From Rotaria sordida (lineage: Eukaryota > Rotifera > Eurotatoria > Philodinida > Philodinidae), in contig CAJNOL010001065.1 of the NCBI GenBank assembly GCA_905250125.1, positions 1-64,000 of the forward strand: DNA of 64,000 nt, given 5' to 3'. A program made the position numbers and the translations under genes. The notes under the pieces were generated by a model, which worked only from the letters and a program-made list of their open reading frames with translations, was not told the DNA's origin and ran no database searches. Positions 61,665 to 64,000 of the stretch are shown in pieces. Within the stretch, counting starts at the first letter, position 1. Each line of letters begins with the position of its first letter.

Positions 61665-64000
61665 GGATTGTTTTATTAGAGGAAAATTAATAATGAAATA
61701 AATTGATTATATTTCTAATATTCATAGAAATTATTCGACAATAAGGAAAAAAAAAAAGGATATCTCAAAATCTGTTTTTTTTTTCTTTTACTAAGACAAG
61801 AAATAATTTTTTCTGCTTGTCTAATATTATTTCTATTTAGGATCTCATTATGATGATATCATTAATGAAGTGTTGAATGACATTGAAGATAAATCAACTT
61901 CTGCTTGGCATACACTAGATTCTTGATCTATATTAAACGAACGATAATTCTAACAGTTACCATCATCACCAGATCTTTATTAGATATTAAATAAATAAAT
62001 CATCTAATATAAACAAGCGTATGTTCATGAGAGAAAAATTATATAGAATTATAACTCACTTTTAAGTGAATTTTGCTAGTCATTTATTGATAAAAAATAA
62101 AAAATAATTAAATTTTTTCTTTTTCAAAATTGAATTATACATCTTCTTAGTCGTTGTTATCGATATAGAACAACGATAATGAATATGATCGAAAAAAAAA
62201 CCCAGTAGCTGAAATGTATTTAAAGACATCTATCTCATCTTAGACAAGTATAATCCTGTCTATTTTTTTTTGTCTCTCGTTTCTCAGATTCTCTTTCTTT
62301 TCTTCAATATAGTTTTCGGTTTCTTTATTACACAAATATACATATATGGAGATTGTTGGTACTCTGTAATATATTACATTAATGATAGTGAGAACAACTA
62401 ATAATGATTAAAAATGAACTAAATTCTCTACTTAACTTGATGAGTAGTTAATTGTCAGTTGATGACGACTGTTAACTATGGAATCAGAAAAAAATAACGT
62501 ATGAAAAATAATATCAAGAAAAGACGTCTTTTCTCTATCGGCATACTAAACATATTGTCTCTGGATTTGTTAATTGATTGATATTTCTTACATTTAATGG
62601 AGATTCATATTCTTTTTTTCTTCCTACTCTTTGATTCTTTTATGTTCGATATCATAATTAATATAAGTGAATTGTCGATTTATTAGGACTGATATCGATA
62701 GCTTTTTTTATATTTTCCGGAAAGCACAAGTATCATAATAATCAATATAAAAAAGAAAAAAACGACTATAGACTATCGACAATAAAAGAAAAATCAAATA
62801 AATATTACATTTATTGTATAAATACTTGAAAAATTTAATGGATCTGTTCAATGTCAAAAGCAAGAATAGACTTGTTATTAATATATATGGTTTTAATAAA
62901 TGATAATTAAATTAAATGAAAATAGAACATAATTTCATTAAGATTCAACAAATTAATGTACATACAATAGAAAATATTGTTATTGAATAATTGTCAAAAA
63001 TGTTTTTGAAATAATATTGAAATTCATTCTGATTTAATAGCCAGAAAAAAAATCATTTAAATTATATTATTTCTAGTCTTCTTTGAAGGTTACATACAAA
63101 TATGTTAAATTTATCTGTGTATATTTAATTGAATCATATTGATTAATATTATAAAATGTAGGAATGATTATTTACTTTTTCTTTTCAAAAGATTGATATA
63201 ATTTAAATTTGTTTTTTTCCTTTTACTATAGGACAAAAAAAAAAACAATTCTTCTAATTGATATAGGACATTTATAGATATAAGTTGTATCTATCTGGCT
63301 TTTTAATAGATGACACAGGCACATAAGAAAGAGATAGAATATTCAATTCATTTACTTACTCGCATAATACATGAACGCCATGAAGAATCTCTAAACAACA
63401 CGGCATTCTTACTTAAAAAGCGTTTTTTTTTCATTAAACACTAGTACATGAATTTTTTATAAAAGTTACCGACAATTTCATGAAATAAGGGAAAAATATT
63501 ATCAATACTTATAGATTTACATCAAATAATTGCACTGTTCTAAAAAAAAAAAAGAACAGAAAAAAAAGGCATGACACATTGTAGACGACATATTATTTTA
63601 CTAATATTTAAATCATTAAGATAATTTATTTAAAGTTTATAAATATAGACATAAACATTTCTTGATCAATAATCCATTACTTATGTTACTGGTTTTTTTT
63701 TCTTCCATTTTACGTTAACTTATAAGTGCATAATTAGTTAAATATTTACTTTCATGTCACAGTTCTATTGTGAACAGAAGAACATTTTGCTCTGATTCGT
63801 TTACCTACAAAATGTCTTACTTCTACCAGTTTCATTCTCATGTTGTTTGAATACAACAGTTGGAATGGCATCGTTTCAATTTAAATTACATTGAACAGTA
63901 ATAGTGTGTACTTTCAATATAAACTGATGTCGCATCCTCATTTTCTATTAGAAACAGTAACACGACATATCTTAGAAGGGTTTATTTTTGTCTGAGATCT
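61665..64000. other. 5' flank of the DPP-like gene to window end
   Basis: 2.3 kb of AT-rich DNA. No exon chain, RNA gene or inverted-repeat element was recognised. Confidence 0.55.

Noticed and set aside
1-64000. CRISPR arrays, bacterial operons, phage or virus genes, rRNA and tRNA genes
   Set aside because: None seen: repeats are not regularly spaced with unique spacers, genes are spliced, and no RNA-gene fold or signature could be picked out by eye. A tRNA scan was not possible.

Overview
The window reads as nuclear DNA from a small, AT-rich animal genome. All genes are split by many short introns (about 50-90 nt, GT...AG), none has a bacterial ribosome-binding site, and the products are animal proteins: BCL9, PKMYT1, cullin-3, ATG9, an alpha2delta-like channel subunit and a DPP6/10-like protein. 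Compact genes, AT-rich introns, F-box genes and many small inverted-repeat elements would fit a bdelloid rotifer. That is an inference from style, because no lineage marker such as a spliced leader or telomere repeat was found.

Layout. 0.1-2.2 kb (+): F-box protein with foldback insertions in both introns. 2.8-4.6 kb: two abutting inverted-repeat elements, then a broken RecQ/BLM fragment. 8.1-8.9 kb (-): Rac-like GTPase. 11.2-18.1 kb (+): ATG9, 17 exons, with large foldback insertions in introns. 18.4-20.3 kb (-): an unrecognised 503-residue protein with faint CABIT resemblance, tail-to-tail with ATG9. 22.1-32.6 kb (-): complete cullin-3, 13 exons. Its 5-kb third intron carries, on the opposite strand at 27.4-31.7 kb, a whole VWA/Cache (alpha2delta/CACHD1-like) gene with one frame break in a run of nine A. 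32.6-40.9 kb: no gene seen, with one foldback element and low-complexity DNA. 40.9-44.6 kb (+): BCL9/legless. 45.9-49.9 kb (+): PKMYT1-like kinase. 53.3-61.7 kb (-): DPP4-family membrane protein that lacks the catalytic serine. The rest, to 64 kb, is AT-rich flank.

The genes are not an operon or one pathway. They cover autophagy (ATG9), ubiquitin ligation (cullin-3, F-box), Wnt transcription (BCL9), cell-cycle control (PKMYT1), small-GTPase signalling (Rac) and cell-surface channel modulation (alpha2delta-like, DPP6/10-like). Exon joins were worked out by hand; in the seven recognised full-length genes every join keeps phase and restores family sequence, apart from the one frame break.

No clearly new biological system was found. 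The best leads are the nested gene inside cullin-3, three copies of an interspersed repeat that differ in a 33-bp minisatellite, the family of large foldback elements in introns, the dead RecQ fragment, and the altered catalytic residues of the DPP-like protein and the kinase.
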